A stretch of DNA of 64,000 nt, from contig NZ_VFPD01000002.1 in NCBI RefSeq assembly GCF_006716485.1, positions 62,001-126,000 on the forward strand, written 5' to 3'. Both the position numbers and the translations under genes were made by a program. This DNA comes from Chryseobacterium aquifrigidense (GTDB lineage Bacteria > Bacteroidota > Bacteroidia > Flavobacteriales > Weeksellaceae). How positions within the stretch are numbered: position 1 is the stretch's first letter; every line of letters starts with the position of its first letter. This document shows positions 1 through 9,359 of the stretch, in pieces. The notes beneath the pieces were generated by a model. It ran no database searches, was not told where the DNA came from, and worked only from the letters and a program-made list of their open reading frames with translations.

Positions 1-943
1 TTGAAACTGAACCTACCCACATCACAATTCCAGCTTCATCATAAAATTTACATGGTTTCGGTCTTCCGGCTCCGAAATAGATGTTTCCATAGACATCGTC
101 CTCCACCAAAGGAACATTATATTCCGTAAGCATCCTTACCAGCTCTTTCTTGTTTTCATCGGGCATCTGAAATCCCAGCGGATTATTATAATTCACCACA
201 AAACAACATGCAGAAAGCTTCGGCAGCACCTTTTTTAACTCATCCAGATCTACTCCGGTAATCGGATGGGTAGGAATTTCCACAGCTTTCAGTCCTAATA
301 ACTGAATAGCCTGAAGAATTCCGAAGTATACAGGGCTTTCCACCGCTACTGAATCTCCCGGTTGCGTCACGGCCATTAAGCAATTGTAAACGGCATTCAT
401 CGCTCCGGAAGTAATCACAAGATCATCTTCTGTGATTTTCCCTTCCATGACCATTGACCATTTGGCAATTTCCCGGCGAAGGACTTCGCTTCCCTGTACA
501 GGTTCATAGTTTGTTCCACTGTCGCTTTTCCTTTTGATCACATCAATCATACATTTCTTCATCTTGGCTACCGGAAGAAGACTTTTGCCCGGAATTCCCA
601 ATCCAAACTGTGTTATATCTGTTCCTGCAATCACTCCAAATACCTTATCAATAAGATCCTGTGGAGTGTTCTTCCCTTCTGAAACCTTCATTTGAGCCAC
701 GGAGGGCAGCGCAAGCTTTCGCTGGGAAGTCTGGCTTACATAATATCCATATTTGGGACGTGATTCTACCAGAGAACGGCTTTCCAGTTCCATATAGGCT
801 TGTTTCACGGTATTCAGGCTTACATTGTATAATTTCTGGGCACTTCTCAGTGAAGGCAGCCTGTCTCCAAACTGCAGGGTTTCGCTTTTAATCTGCTCTG
901 TGACAGAATTGGCTATTTTAAGGTACAGAACATCTTTAGACAT
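1..943 (-). CDS. MocR-like regulator: GntR winged helix fused to PLP aminotransferase fold (partial)
   Basis: The minus-strand reading frame opens with ATG at 943 and stays open to the window edge, giving 314 codons without a stop. Residues 1-70 look like a GntR winged helix (RLPSLRSAQKLYNVSLNTVK, then a recognition-helix/wing segment ending in KYGYYV). From about residue 100 the protein matches a fold-type I aminotransferase: GLGIPGKSLLP, a Y-EPVQGSEVLRREIA segment, ITSGAMNAVY, and EDDVYGNIYF. The window ends at about MWVGSVS, just before the expected PLP-binding lysine, so the cofactor site cannot be checked. MocR proteins regulate amino-acid, vitamin B6 or transport genes; the target here is unknown. 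Only 41 bp separate it from the stop of the upstream gene at 985. Confidence 0.9.
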   Translation of the reverse strand, partial: MSKDVLYLKIANSVTEQIKSETLQFGDRLPSLRSAQKLYNVSLNTVKQAYMELESRSLVESRPKYGYYVSQTSQRKLALPSVAQMKVSEGKNTPQDLIDKVFGVIAGTDITQFGLGIPGKSLLPVAKMKKCMIDVIKRKSDSGTNYEPVQGSEVLRREIAKWSMVMEGKITEDDLVITSGAMNAVYNCLMAVTQPGDSVAVESPVYFGILQAIQLLGLKAVEIPTHPITGVDLDELKKVLPKLSACCFVVNYNNPLGFQMPDENKKELVRMLTEYNVPLVEDDVYGNIYFGAGRPKPCKFYDEAGIVMWVGSVS

Positions 944-984
944 AGAATCCGGGTTTTACGTAAATGTACAATTTTATCCTGTTT

Positions 985-1353
985 TTATTGAGGATTCAAC
1001 CAGCTGATCATACTGTTGATACTACTTTTTAACTGTTCCGGATCCTTGAAATTGGGCGTATTATTATTTTTGCAATATCTTTCAGCCTGGGAAGAAAAGT
1101 TTCTTTTTTCTGCTTCTGTCAGTCTGCTTTTATCATAGATTTTAAACGATATATTTTCCTTTTCATCGATGATGAGACTGGCAAAAGCAATGACTTCCCT
1201 ACCATTTTTAGCCAAAAGAAAAGGAAGTCCGAAATTCTGATCTGCTTTCTCCACATGCTGTGTTTCCAGAAAGATGTTTTTCAGCACCAACATGTCTGAT
1301 ACATAAGCCTCAGCATATTGAACCTGCTTCTGATGTTGAGTGATTGTTTCCAT
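985..1353 (-). CDS. Small conserved-looking hypothetical protein
   Basis: This 122-residue protein has no signal peptide or membrane segment and I do not recognise its family. It begins METITQHQKQ, has a central beta-rich part (PFLLAKNGREVIAFASLIID, FKIYDKSRL) and an alpha-helical C-terminal part. The segment with GREVIAFASL followed by an E/K-rich strand loosely recalls an acetyltransferase core, but no acetyl-CoA P-loop motif is visible, so I do not assign GNAT. It lies 41 bp upstream of the MocR-like gene on the same strand. Upstream (1354-1592) is a short non-coding gap with a degenerate run of GCAGATT-type repeats near 1465-1495, a kind of intergenic sequence common in these genomes. Confidence 0.65.
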   Translation of the reverse strand: METITQHQKQVQYAEAYVSDMLVLKNIFLETQHVEKADQNFGLPFLLAKNGREVIAFASLIIDEKENISFKIYDKSRLTEAEKRNFSSQAERYCKNNNTPNFKDPEQLKSSINSMISWLNPQ

Positions 1354-1532
1354 ATTTTCTTCTTTAGCTAAACAAAATTATGGAGTATTTAATTTTGGAT
1401 ACAGATACAGAACTATAGAATATTATGGGTACAGATTTTTATCTAACCATTCGTCCTTCCCGCAGATTAAACAGATTATGCAGATTTTATCCTGAATAGT
1501 TTCTCATTCACACCATGAATAATAACATAGGA

Positions 1533-1570
1533 ATAAAAAAACAGACTGCTCCTTCTGAAACAGCCTGTTT
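1533..1570 (-). terminator. Rho-independent terminator of the membrane-stress operon
   Basis: On the minus strand a stem AAACAGGCTG / CAGTCTGTTT (one G-U pair) follows the AAA+ ATPase stop codon at 1593 within about 25 bp and is followed directly by a run of T. This is the likely end of the 10476-1593 operon. Confidence 0.75.
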
Positions 1571-1592
1571 GCAACTATTTAAAGTTTCATGG

Positions 1593-4500
1593 TTATTGTT
1601 CTGCTTTTTTCAGAGCTTCTCTGATTCCTTCTAATCCGTCTCCAAATTGGGCAAGCAGTGCTACAATCTGGGACATTTTATCATTTTCACCCAATCCTTT
1701 CAGGGTTTTATTTTTGACAAAGGTTTTTTTGATTTCATTCCAGCGTTCAGTTTCTTCTTCTGAAAGAATTTCTATCAGCTCTTTCAGTTTCAGCATATTG
1801 GCTTCAGCTCCTGTTGTCAGCGTCTGAGATTCATTCTGATAGTGATTCAGGACAAGCTGGGTAACTTCATTATCTTTCAGAATAGGCTGTATCTGTGTGA
1901 TCAGTTTATTCATATTACGGTAAGACCCCTGCAGTTTGAATGGGGGTTCATTTCTGTAATCGTCTGACATGGCTGCTGAGGCAATATATTCTTTGTTTAC
2001 CTTCAGCACCATATTTCGCACCCTGATCGTATTTTTCAGTACTGCTCTGAAATCCGATATTTCACTGGAGCTGAAATTTCCTTTCAGGTTATCGGAAGGA
2101 TTATCTGTTATCACACAATCATAGAGTTCATATAGGTTTTCCATTCCCGGATTCGTTAATCTGGTCAGGTATTCATTAGACATCAGCGCATTTTCAATAA
2201 GACTCAGGTCAAAGAGATCTGTTTTCGATCCTGATATTTCTCCCAGATTATAGGTATCTGAACGGTTGGCCAGCATGTCCGGAATTTTAAACTTTTCACC
2301 ACTCTCCGTATAAGGGTTTCCTGCCATGACGAGGCAGAATCTTTTGGATCGGAGGTCATAAGTTTTACTTTCTCCGTTGTAGATCCCTTCAATCTTTCTC
2401 TGTCCGTCTGCAAGAGAGATGAATTTCTGTAAAAACTCTGGATTACAGTGCTGAATATCATCAAGATAAAGCATAACATTGTCTCCCATTTCCAGGGCAA
2501 GATTCAGTTTTTCAAGTTCTTGTCTGGCACCGGCATTTTTGGCTTCAGAAGGATCTGTTGATACGATATCATATCCTAATGACGGTCCGTTGATCTTCAT
2601 AAAAACCAATCCCATCCGCTCTGCCATATACTCCATCAGGGTCGTTTTTCCATATCCTGGTGGAGATACGAGAAGGAGCATTCCCATTCTGTCTGTTCTC
2701 TTGTCAGATCCCGCTGTTCCCAGTTGCTTGGCAAGATTCGCTCCGATGAGAGGGAAATAGACATCATTGATCAGTTTGTTTCTCACAAATGAGCTTAATA
2801 CCTGAGGCTTGAAAGTATCAAGCTTCAATGCTTTTTTCTTTTCATCCACCCAGTTGTATTTCAATTCCTGAAGACGTTTGTATTTAGGAACGGTAACCGT
2901 ATTAAAATGACTAAGGCGGGATACAAACTCAAAGTAGTTAAGATGATATTCTGTCTCTTTTTCAAGGGACTTCAGCTCTTTTATGGCTACTTCATAAGCA
3001 ATATGTCTGATATTTTTCGGATCAAACTTTTGAGTCATGATAAATGCTGCCACCTCCTGTACAATATCCTGGTTAGCCTCTGAATCAAAGGCCTTTACTG
3101 CGCTTTCCGCAATATAGTAACATGCCTGAGGGTATTGACACATCGCTTGTAACTGGCTTATAAACTCCAGGTCTTTGCCTTTTTCCTTCAGTTCTTTCAG
3201 GAACAATTCATACAATGCTGCTGCTTTTTCTGAAATCAGGAAGTTTTCTTTGTCTTCCTGTTTCAGGTAGGTGGCAGCATTGATACAATCCGTTTCTTTA
3301 AAAATACCATGGGCTGATGCAAAAGATTTCATTTCTTCTGAAAGTTCTCTGCTTAAATACTCAAATCCCTGCTTTACAGTGAATGATTCAGCAATAATAG
3401 CGGCTGCTTCAAACTGTTTGGTATAATACTCTTTTTTCTCACTTTCCAGGAAAAACCAGAAAAGCTGTGCTAATGATCTTTCCTCTGCTGTGAACCTCAT
3501 CAGTCCCAGTTCATTGTGCATCTGCTGAAGTTTCAATACAATTGTCTCAGCATCTTTATCATGAATTCCTTTTACCAGTCCTTCTCCGAAATGCTCTGCT
3601 GTAAACTGCTGTACAGCCCTTTCGTTTTCAGTCTCTGGGGTTATTTCCCTGTGAGCGGAAAACACATTCCAGGCAAGATATTCAAATCTTTTTACCTTGT
3701 TATTTTCTGATACAAATTCCTGGTTCCATACTTCTTTGAATTCATCAGCTGTGAAGTTTAAAGATTCATAAAAGCTGGTTCCGGTAAGGTGATAGTAATA
3801 TTGAGCATTTCTAAGCACCAAAGTAAGGTCCAGCTTCTGCTGATTGACTGCAAATTTATAATCTCCCAATGCAATAACGCTTTCCCCGTCTGCATAGATC
3901 TCTTTTTTATCTTTCAGTTTCCTTACTGCTTCCTGCTGCTGGGTTTTTAACAATGTCTGAATTTCTTCCGACTTTGCTGAATCTTCCAGTTCTGCAAGCT
4001 GTCTGGAGAGATCTCTCACTTTCTCCACCATCAGATCGGCGGCAAAATAGCCATTGATCTCATTTTCAGAGTTAAAAGATTCTGCTTTGGTCTGCACAGA
4101 TTTCAGAATTCTCCGGGCAGCATCAAAAAGGTTCTGAGTCCTTTTATTTCTTGCTTCCGTAAGCTGTACCCTTTTATTCTGAAAATGTCCGTAAACTTCT
4201 TCTCTTTTATTTCCTATCTGCTGGATAAATTCTTCGAAATCAATAAATTTCGTTTCCATTTCTTCCAGTTGAATGGAAAGTTTCGTGAGATATTCATCAC
4301 ATTTTTCAGGGGTTTGTGAAAGTTCCAGAAAATTGATCACAGATTGGTCAAATAGTGTAATCTGCGCCTGGAAATCTGAAGCCAGTTCTTTCCCTGAAAT
4401 TTCTCTTTTTCTTTTGCTGAGTTCCAGTCTTTCCTGATTCAGTCTGGCAAAAATCAGCGAGATATTTTCAATAATCTGGGTAGACTGGGATGTATCTTCA

Positions 4501-6395
4501 ATTTTAAGATTATTAACGATATCCACCAATAGTTCCAGCTGGCCGGAAAGGGTATTGATATTTTCTTCAATTACTCTGGCATCAATTGCTTTCTGCAGGC
4601 CACTAATATCTTCGGAAATCTGCTGTGCTCTTTCTTCGTATGGCAATAATGCTCCTTCCTGAAGCAAAAATTCCACACAGGCATTTGACAGTTCCGTATA
4701 ACGGTCTGCAAGGGATTTTTCTAATCTATCCAGCAAAGCTGTGTCTGCATATTTAAGCTCTCTTGCACCTGTCACTTCTCCTCTTAAAGCCCTGATCTGA
4801 GAAAGAGCATCAATATATTCTGTAAGCTGAGAATAATGTAGCCTTTTAGTATCATCCAGAATTTTATCACAGGACAACTTTATTTTTTCTAAAGTTTCCT
4901 CTGTATTCTTCCTTTGTTCTACTACTTTTTCATATTCATTGATGGCAGAATGGGCAATTGCCCTGATCTCCTTCAATGGCTGATCCAGCTTTTGAACTTC
5001 TTCTTCACCAAGGAAATAATAAGTATCCAGAATAAAAGTAGAGAGTTTTACGATATCATCATACAGGCCACTGTAAGAGTCTTTTTTGTTCAGAAGCGTA
5101 ATCAGCTCCTGACTCTCTGCCATTACTCTTACAATATCTTTATTCCCTATTTTGTAAAGTAAGCTGTCTGCTTTTTCCAGATTGGGCAAAAGTTCCCTGG
5201 AAAAGGGAGTCTGCCAGATCTGGGCCAGGTGGTGTTTGGTTGTTTCGATACTTTCTCTCAGATAAATCAGCTTTCCATCATTGAGAAACGTAAATCCACT
5301 GCATCGGATGGGTGTTTCAATGGTTTGGGTGATGATATTATACGAGATCAGCTGATAATTGTTGGTCTTATCATCGTAGAAAACATATAAAAAATTTTCT
5401 CCGTTGGGCTCTGCAACAGTTTTCAGGTAGTAAAGCCTGTTCTGATCCTGAGAAATGACTTTTAATCCTCCTGTCTGAAGGGCATATCCGTTTGAAAATA
5501 ATACGCCTTGATTTTCCGGAAGCAAAAGCCCTGAATATTTAAGGGCATCTGCTCTGGAAACAGTCTTTTCCTTATGATTATAAATAAAGTAACGTTCTGT
5601 TTCCTGATAAGGCTTTATTTTAAACAAAACAAGATTATCCAGATCACAGAAATGAATCTCGGCATCATCCAGATTCTGATCTTTGTGAATTACATCTTCG
5701 GAGTAGATTCCTTTTCCGGTATCTGTATTGTCTTCTACTTTGATGGTAATATCTCCACCGATGCTTTCTACAAAAACTTTATCTGCTAAAGAAATATGAG
5801 GATGTTTTCCCGACCGCTGCATATCTCTCGTTGCTTTTGTCCATATAAAGCCATGCTGCTGAGGATATGAAGTCTCGGAAGCACTTCTTGAGTCTACATA
5901 AACCAGTTGATTCTCTTTGATCAGCCATTTAAAGGCTTTGATATCTGTAGTACTTTCTGACAGCTGGAAGACCATATAAAGATAGTTTTCCGTGAAGGTA
6001 AATCTGGCAAAGAAAGTATTTCTGTAATATTTGTAAAGGTTTTTAAACTCATCAATGAAAACCTCATCATTGATCAGGGTGTGATCCTGAGGCTCAAACC
6101 GTTCATTATTAATTTTATATATTGAAAAAACGTCCGAAATATTGATTTCCGTCTGAAGTCCCAGATGTGCATTAGACCCAAATATCAGGAGATCACCCAA
6201 TGAATAGATATCTTTGGCAATACAGCTGTGATCCGTTGAAATTCTTTCATTGGCAACGAGTGAAAAATCCACTCCCCCAAATATATTTTTACGGCTTTCA
6301 TTAAGCTGCTGAAGTCTCTGAACCAGATCATTCTTCTGCTCATTTAAACGGTTCTGAATAATTTCGTAAGTTCCGGAATTAAGTTGTTCTGACAT
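1593..6395 (-). CDS. Giant coiled-coil AAA+ ATPase, DUF3686 / 'DNA repair ATPase' type
   Basis: The protein is 1600 residues long. Residues ~40-430 are beta-rich with repeated Y-x-Y/strand patterns that look propeller-like. Residues ~450-900 are long Glu/Lys/Leu-rich coiled coils. A mixed helical region leads to an AAA+ module: Walker A SPPGYGKTT at ~1244-1252, Walker B VMLYLDDIQH at ~1305-1315, and sensor-1-like VMAGNPYT, followed by a helical lid. This fits the family usually called DNA repair ATPase with a DUF3686 N-terminal region. The name is historical: the neighbours (PspA, flotillin, YqiJ-like) argue for a role at the membrane, perhaps remodelling PspA or flotillin assemblies, which is inference. 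It is the last gene of the operon, 155 bp after the flotillin gene, with a palindrome in the gap. No signal peptide or membrane segment is visible. Confidence 0.88.
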   Translation of the reverse strand: MSEQLNSGTYEIIQNRLNEQKNDLVQRLQQLNESRKNIFGGVDFSLVANERISTDHSCIAKDIYSLGDLLIFGSNAHLGLQTEINISDVFSIYKINNERFEPQDHTLINDEVFIDEFKNLYKYYRNTFFARFTFTENYLYMVFQLSESTTDIKAFKWLIKENQLVYVDSRSASETSYPQQHGFIWTKATRDMQRSGKHPHISLADKVFVESIGGDITIKVEDNTDTGKGIYSEDVIHKDQNLDDAEIHFCDLDNLVLFKIKPYQETERYFIYNHKEKTVSRADALKYSGLLLPENQGVLFSNGYALQTGGLKVISQDQNRLYYLKTVAEPNGENFLYVFYDDKTNNYQLISYNIITQTIETPIRCSGFTFLNDGKLIYLRESIETTKHHLAQIWQTPFSRELLPNLEKADSLLYKIGNKDIVRVMAESQELITLLNKKDSYSGLYDDIVKLSTFILDTYYFLGEEEVQKLDQPLKEIRAIAHSAINEYEKVVEQRKNTEETLEKIKLSCDKILDDTKRLHYSQLTEYIDALSQIRALRGEVTGARELKYADTALLDRLEKSLADRYTELSNACVEFLLQEGALLPYEERAQQISEDISGLQKAIDARVIEENINTLSGQLELLVDIVNNLKIEDTSQSTQIIENISLIFARLNQERLELSKRKREISGKELASDFQAQITLFDQSVINFLELSQTPEKCDEYLTKLSIQLEEMETKFIDFEEFIQQIGNKREEVYGHFQNKRVQLTEARNKRTQNLFDAARRILKSVQTKAESFNSENEINGYFAADLMVEKVRDLSRQLAELEDSAKSEEIQTLLKTQQQEAVRKLKDKKEIYADGESVIALGDYKFAVNQQKLDLTLVLRNAQYYYHLTGTSFYESLNFTADEFKEVWNQEFVSENNKVKRFEYLAWNVFSAHREITPETENERAVQQFTAEHFGEGLVKGIHDKDAETIVLKLQQMHNELGLMRFTAEERSLAQLFWFFLESEKKEYYTKQFEAAAIIAESFTVKQGFEYLSRELSEEMKSFASAHGIFKETDCINAATYLKQEDKENFLISEKAAALYELFLKELKEKGKDLEFISQLQAMCQYPQACYYIAESAVKAFDSEANQDIVQEVAAFIMTQKFDPKNIRHIAYEVAIKELKSLEKETEYHLNYFEFVSRLSHFNTVTVPKYKRLQELKYNWVDEKKKALKLDTFKPQVLSSFVRNKLINDVYFPLIGANLAKQLGTAGSDKRTDRMGMLLLVSPPGYGKTTLMEYMAERMGLVFMKINGPSLGYDIVSTDPSEAKNAGARQELEKLNLALEMGDNVMLYLDDIQHCNPEFLQKFISLADGQRKIEGIYNGESKTYDLRSKRFCLVMAGNPYTESGEKFKIPDMLANRSDTYNLGEISGSKTDLFDLSLIENALMSNEYLTRLTNPGMENLYELYDCVITDNPSDNLKGNFSSSEISDFRAVLKNTIRVRNMVLKVNKEYIASAAMSDDYRNEPPFKLQGSYRNMNKLITQIQPILKDNEVTQLVLNHYQNESQTLTTGAEANMLKLKELIEILSEEETERWNEIKKTFVKNKTLKGLGENDKMSQIVALLAQFGDGLEGIREALKKAEQ

Positions 6396-6479
6396 CGTTT
6401 TTGTTTAGGTTGTCATGACTGCTGAATTACAGCAGTTCTTTGTATAACTTGTGGTACTTTGAAAATTTTTTTGATATAG

Positions 6480-6508
6480 ACCTTATAGGTTTTGAAAACC
6501 TATAAGGT
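6480..6508. repeat. Perfect intergenic palindrome (14-bp arms)
   Basis: ACCTTATAGGTTTT, one base, then its exact complement. It sits between the flotillin gene and the AAA+ ATPase gene. A related palindrome built on AACCTAACAGGTTTT occurs at 52836-52868. Such AACCT..AGGTT palindromes look like a dispersed family rather than gene-specific operators. It could also dampen read-through into the last gene. Confidence 0.7.
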
Positions 6509-6550
6509 TTGAGGTTTAGAATCTCTTATAGTATCTAAAGCACTCTTGCA

Positions 6551-8572
6551 TTACATATGGTTATTGTTCACAGGTTTGTGTTCCACTCCCAGATGTTTTG
6601 CCATGTCCATCGCTCTTTCCAGAATTCCTTTTTCCTGTTGATTGGCAACGCCATTCAGTTTAAAGATCAAAGAAGCAATACTCATATTTTTGATGTCATC
6701 AGAGGAGATTTTGTATTTATCTACCATTCCCATCACTTTTCCAATGATGTTTTCCCCATCGCCCAGAAGATTTTCTTTTACAATCTGTGCATTTTCGCTG
6801 TGGCTGATGAATTTGTCCAGTCCTTTTCCTGCCGAAACCTGTCTGATAACGTTGTCAAAGAAAGTATTATCTCCTCCTACGATATCAATTTTTGCAGATT
6901 TGAAGGCTTCTGCCAATACCATAGACTGAGCTTCTGCGATATCTTTCTGAATAGCGATCTGAGCCAGTTCCACATCTTTTTCTTTGGCTAGCTGAAGACG
7001 GAATTCTTCGTGGTCTTTTCCGGCATCGTTCAGTTTCTTCATGGCTTCTGCCTTCTCTGTAATTCCTGCTGCTTCTGCCAGTGCTTTTTCTTTGATTACT
7101 TCTGCCTGAGCGATTCCTTCTTTTTTGTTGGCATCTGCTTTTTTCTCAATCACTGTAGCTTCTGCGACTCCTTGTCTTTCTGCCGCGTCTGCTTTTGCAT
7201 GCATCACCTGAGCTTCTGATAGTCCTACAGTTGCTTCTTCTTTTGCTTTGGCATCTGCAATAATCTTGCGTGCTTCAGCTTCTTTTTCAGCAGCATCTCT
7301 TTTTGCCTGTGCTTCAATGACATATTTCTGAGCATCTTTTTCTGCGGCCAATCTGCGGGATTCTGCGGCTCTTGTTTCTTCGATCAGTTTTTTCTCTGCC
7401 TCCTGAGTGGCTACGGTAATTTCTACCTGTTTGTTCCTTTCTGCCGTTTTAAAGGCTTCCAGGTCCTTGATTCCCTGTTGTTCTTCCACCACGGTTTTCT
7501 CCATGGTCAAACGCTCGCGGATCGCATCCTGAATACTTTTCTTCTCCAGTTCTATTGCTTTCTCTTTTTCAATCTGAGCAAGAGAGACAATTCTTTCTCT
7601 TTCTGTAGCTTCAAGTGCTTTATCTTTTAATACTCTTTCTGTTTCCACCAGATCAGCACGTTCTTTATTTTTAGCAGCAATTACGACCTGACGCAGTTTA
7701 TTTTCTTCTGCAATCTGAAGTTTTTCTTCTGTAGCAATACGCACTGTTTCATATCTCAGACGTTCTTCTTCTTCTACTTTCAGAATTTCTGCATTTTCAC
7801 GGGCTTTGATATTGGCTACTTCTCTTTTTTGAGATTCTTCTTTTTCTGCCAGCTGCTTTTCAAGCTCCAGAATGGCTTCCCTGGCTTCTACATTTTGTTT
7901 GGTAATGGTTTTTTCTTCATCACGGCGAACCTGATTGGCTTTAATATTTTGGGTAGCTGTAAGTTCGGTAATTTTCTTAATTCCTTCTGAATCAAGGATA
8001 TTGTCTTTATCCAGTTTATCAATAGAAGTCTGCTCAAGGTAGTCTATAGCACAGTCATCCAGCACATATCCGTTAAGATCTGTTCCGATGATATCAAGGA
8101 TTTCCTGACGGAACTCGCTTCTTGCTTCATATAATTCTGTAAAATCAAATTTCTTTCCTACCGTTTTTAGAGCTTCTGAAAATTTAGCTTCAAACAATTC
8201 TCTTAATGTCTGGGCATCTGAAGCACGCTGACAACCAATCGTTTGCCCTACATTCACAATATCATCTACTGATTTGTTGACACGGATAAAAAATGCCACC
8301 TGAATATCTGCTCTCATATTGTCTTTGCAGATTAATCCTGCTCTTCCCTCTCTTGAAATCTCCAGTTTTTTTACGGAGATATCCATAGATTCCATACGGT
8401 GGATAATAGGAATGACAATACCGGCATTAAAGAAGACTTTTGTACCTCCATAACCAGTTCTTAAAATAACGATTCCCTGAACAGTTTTTTTATACATCGA
8501 TAAAATCCAGAAAATCAATCCGATTGTTGCTACGACGGCAACAATAATTCCAGCAATTAAAGGTAAGTTCAT
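6551..8572 (-). CDS. Flotillin-family protein (YqiK-like, SPFH/Band 7)
   Basis: A 673-residue membrane scaffold protein. Residues ~4-26 form one transmembrane helix (LPLIAGIIVAVVATIGLIFW), followed by a Band 7/SPFH domain (~30-200) with TGYGGTKVFFNAGIVIPIIH and a conserved LDDCAIDYLEQT segment. A very long Ala/Glu/Lys coiled-coil region follows (~210-560), then a C-terminal oligomerisation part containing GKVMGMVDKYKISSDDIKN. Flotillins build detergent-resistant membrane platforms. YqiK-type flotillins are usually paired with a small OB-fold membrane partner, and here that partner lies directly upstream (8700-9356). The gene sits between that partner and the AAA+ ATPase in an operon started at the YbjN-like gene. 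Confidence 0.93.
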   Translation of the reverse strand: MNLPLIAGIIVAVVATIGLIFWILSMYKKTVQGIVILRTGYGGTKVFFNAGIVIPIIHRMESMDISVKKLEISREGRAGLICKDNMRADIQVAFFIRVNKSVDDIVNVGQTIGCQRASDAQTLRELFEAKFSEALKTVGKKFDFTELYEARSEFRQEILDIIGTDLNGYVLDDCAIDYLEQTSIDKLDKDNILDSEGIKKITELTATQNIKANQVRRDEEKTITKQNVEAREAILELEKQLAEKEESQKREVANIKARENAEILKVEEEERLRYETVRIATEEKLQIAEENKLRQVVIAAKNKERADLVETERVLKDKALEATERERIVSLAQIEKEKAIELEKKSIQDAIRERLTMEKTVVEEQQGIKDLEAFKTAERNKQVEITVATQEAEKKLIEETRAAESRRLAAEKDAQKYVIEAQAKRDAAEKEAEARKIIADAKAKEEATVGLSEAQVMHAKADAAERQGVAEATVIEKKADANKKEGIAQAEVIKEKALAEAAGITEKAEAMKKLNDAGKDHEEFRLQLAKEKDVELAQIAIQKDIAEAQSMVLAEAFKSAKIDIVGGDNTFFDNVIRQVSAGKGLDKFISHSENAQIVKENLLGDGENIIGKVMGMVDKYKISSDDIKNMSIASLIFKLNGVANQQEKGILERAMDMAKHLGVEHKPVNNNHM

Positions 8573-8618
8573 AGTTTTATAAGTTTATAGTTTATATAGA
8601 TGTGTTTTTTTGTTTTTT

Positions 8619-8681
8619 TTATAAGAACCGGAAGATGATATCCAGGATATAATTCAGCAAGATCAAAAAGACAGTTAGCAT
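8619..8681 (-). CDS. Possible 20-residue single-pass membrane peptide
   Basis: In the 127-bp gap between the YqiJ-like and flotillin genes a short frame with ATG start encodes MLTVFLILLNYILDIIFRFL. It is almost entirely hydrophobic with one Asp and one Arg, enough for one membrane helix. It starts 18 bp after the YqiJ-like stop and ends 46 bp before the flotillin start, on the same strand. There is no Shine-Dalgarno, as for most genes here. This is a guess from position and composition; there is no family evidence. Confidence 0.35.
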   Translation of the reverse strand: MLTVFLILLNYILDIIFRFL

Positions 8682-8699
8682 GGTTATTGGTTTTTTATT

Positions 8700-9356
8700 T
8701 TAATATCTCATTGAGCGTTGTACGTAGTAAATCCTTTTTTCCGGCTCTTCATCTACAATCATGACACGCGCTCCGTGTTCAAGCTTACCTCCGTCTTTAC
8801 TTCTCACCATCAGCGTCATAGGATCGCTTCCGATAAAGAGTTCCATCATTCCTATTTTATCATCCTGAATACTGGATTTTAAGCGTCCTTCTCTTCCTAA
8901 AAAGGCATATGACAGCTCACCTTTGTGATTAATTTCTTTAAAAAAGGGATTCAGGGGTTTTAAAATTATTTTTGTTAACAGCATTCCTCCAATCATTAAT
9001 GGAAAGAGAATCAGTACTCCTGCCCAGGTAGGAAGGGGAATAAAATAATTCAGATAAAATGAGCCCAGCCATGTAATCAGCAATGATAGTGTAAGAAAAT
9101 ACGTCACCGGAACGATATCCAGATTCAGAAATTTCAGGAAATGCATCCATGCTGAAGGATCATGATCAGGTGCGTGAAGATGACCATCCGGAACGTCTAT
9201 ATCAGCATCGGTATCCAGATCGGAATGAATCCCGACATCGATATCCAGCCCGGTAAGAATGGTGAATAACCAGTAGACCACCGAAAGCGCCAGAAGGACT
9301 GACAGCACCGTATTTACCGGAGAAAATGCTACATTTAAAAATTCCTGAAAGGTCAT
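8700..9356 (-). CDS. YqiJ-like membrane protein with C-terminal OB domain, flotillin partner
   Basis: The 218-residue protein has about three transmembrane helices (~15-36, ~82-102, ~108-132) and a soluble C-terminal beta domain (~150-218, LGREGRLKSSI.. VMIVDEEPEKRIYYV) that fits the OB/NfeD-like fold of YqiJ proteins. Between helices 1 and 2 is an Asp/His-rich loop (DVGIHSDLDTDADIDV followed by GHLHAPDHD) that could bind metal ions; that is inference. YqiJ/NfeD proteins accompany SPFH proteins such as the flotillin encoded next in the operon. Only 3 bp separate its start from the PspA stop, so co-translation is likely. Confidence 0.8.
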   Translation of the reverse strand: MTFQEFLNVAFSPVNTVLSVLLALSVVYWLFTILTGLDIDVGIHSDLDTDADIDVPDGHLHAPDHDPSAWMHFLKFLNLDIVPVTYFLTLSLLITWLGSFYLNYFIPLPTWAGVLILFPLMIGGMLLTKIILKPLNPFFKEINHKGELSYAFLGREGRLKSSIQDDKIGMMELFIGSDPMTLMVRSKDGGKLEHGARVMIVDEEPEKRIYYVQRSMRY

Positions 9357-9359
9357 ATA

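Noticed and set aside
6557..6991. Plus-strand frames opposite the flotillin gene
   Set aside because: They are antisense shadows of the coiled-coil coding region with no start context or family features.
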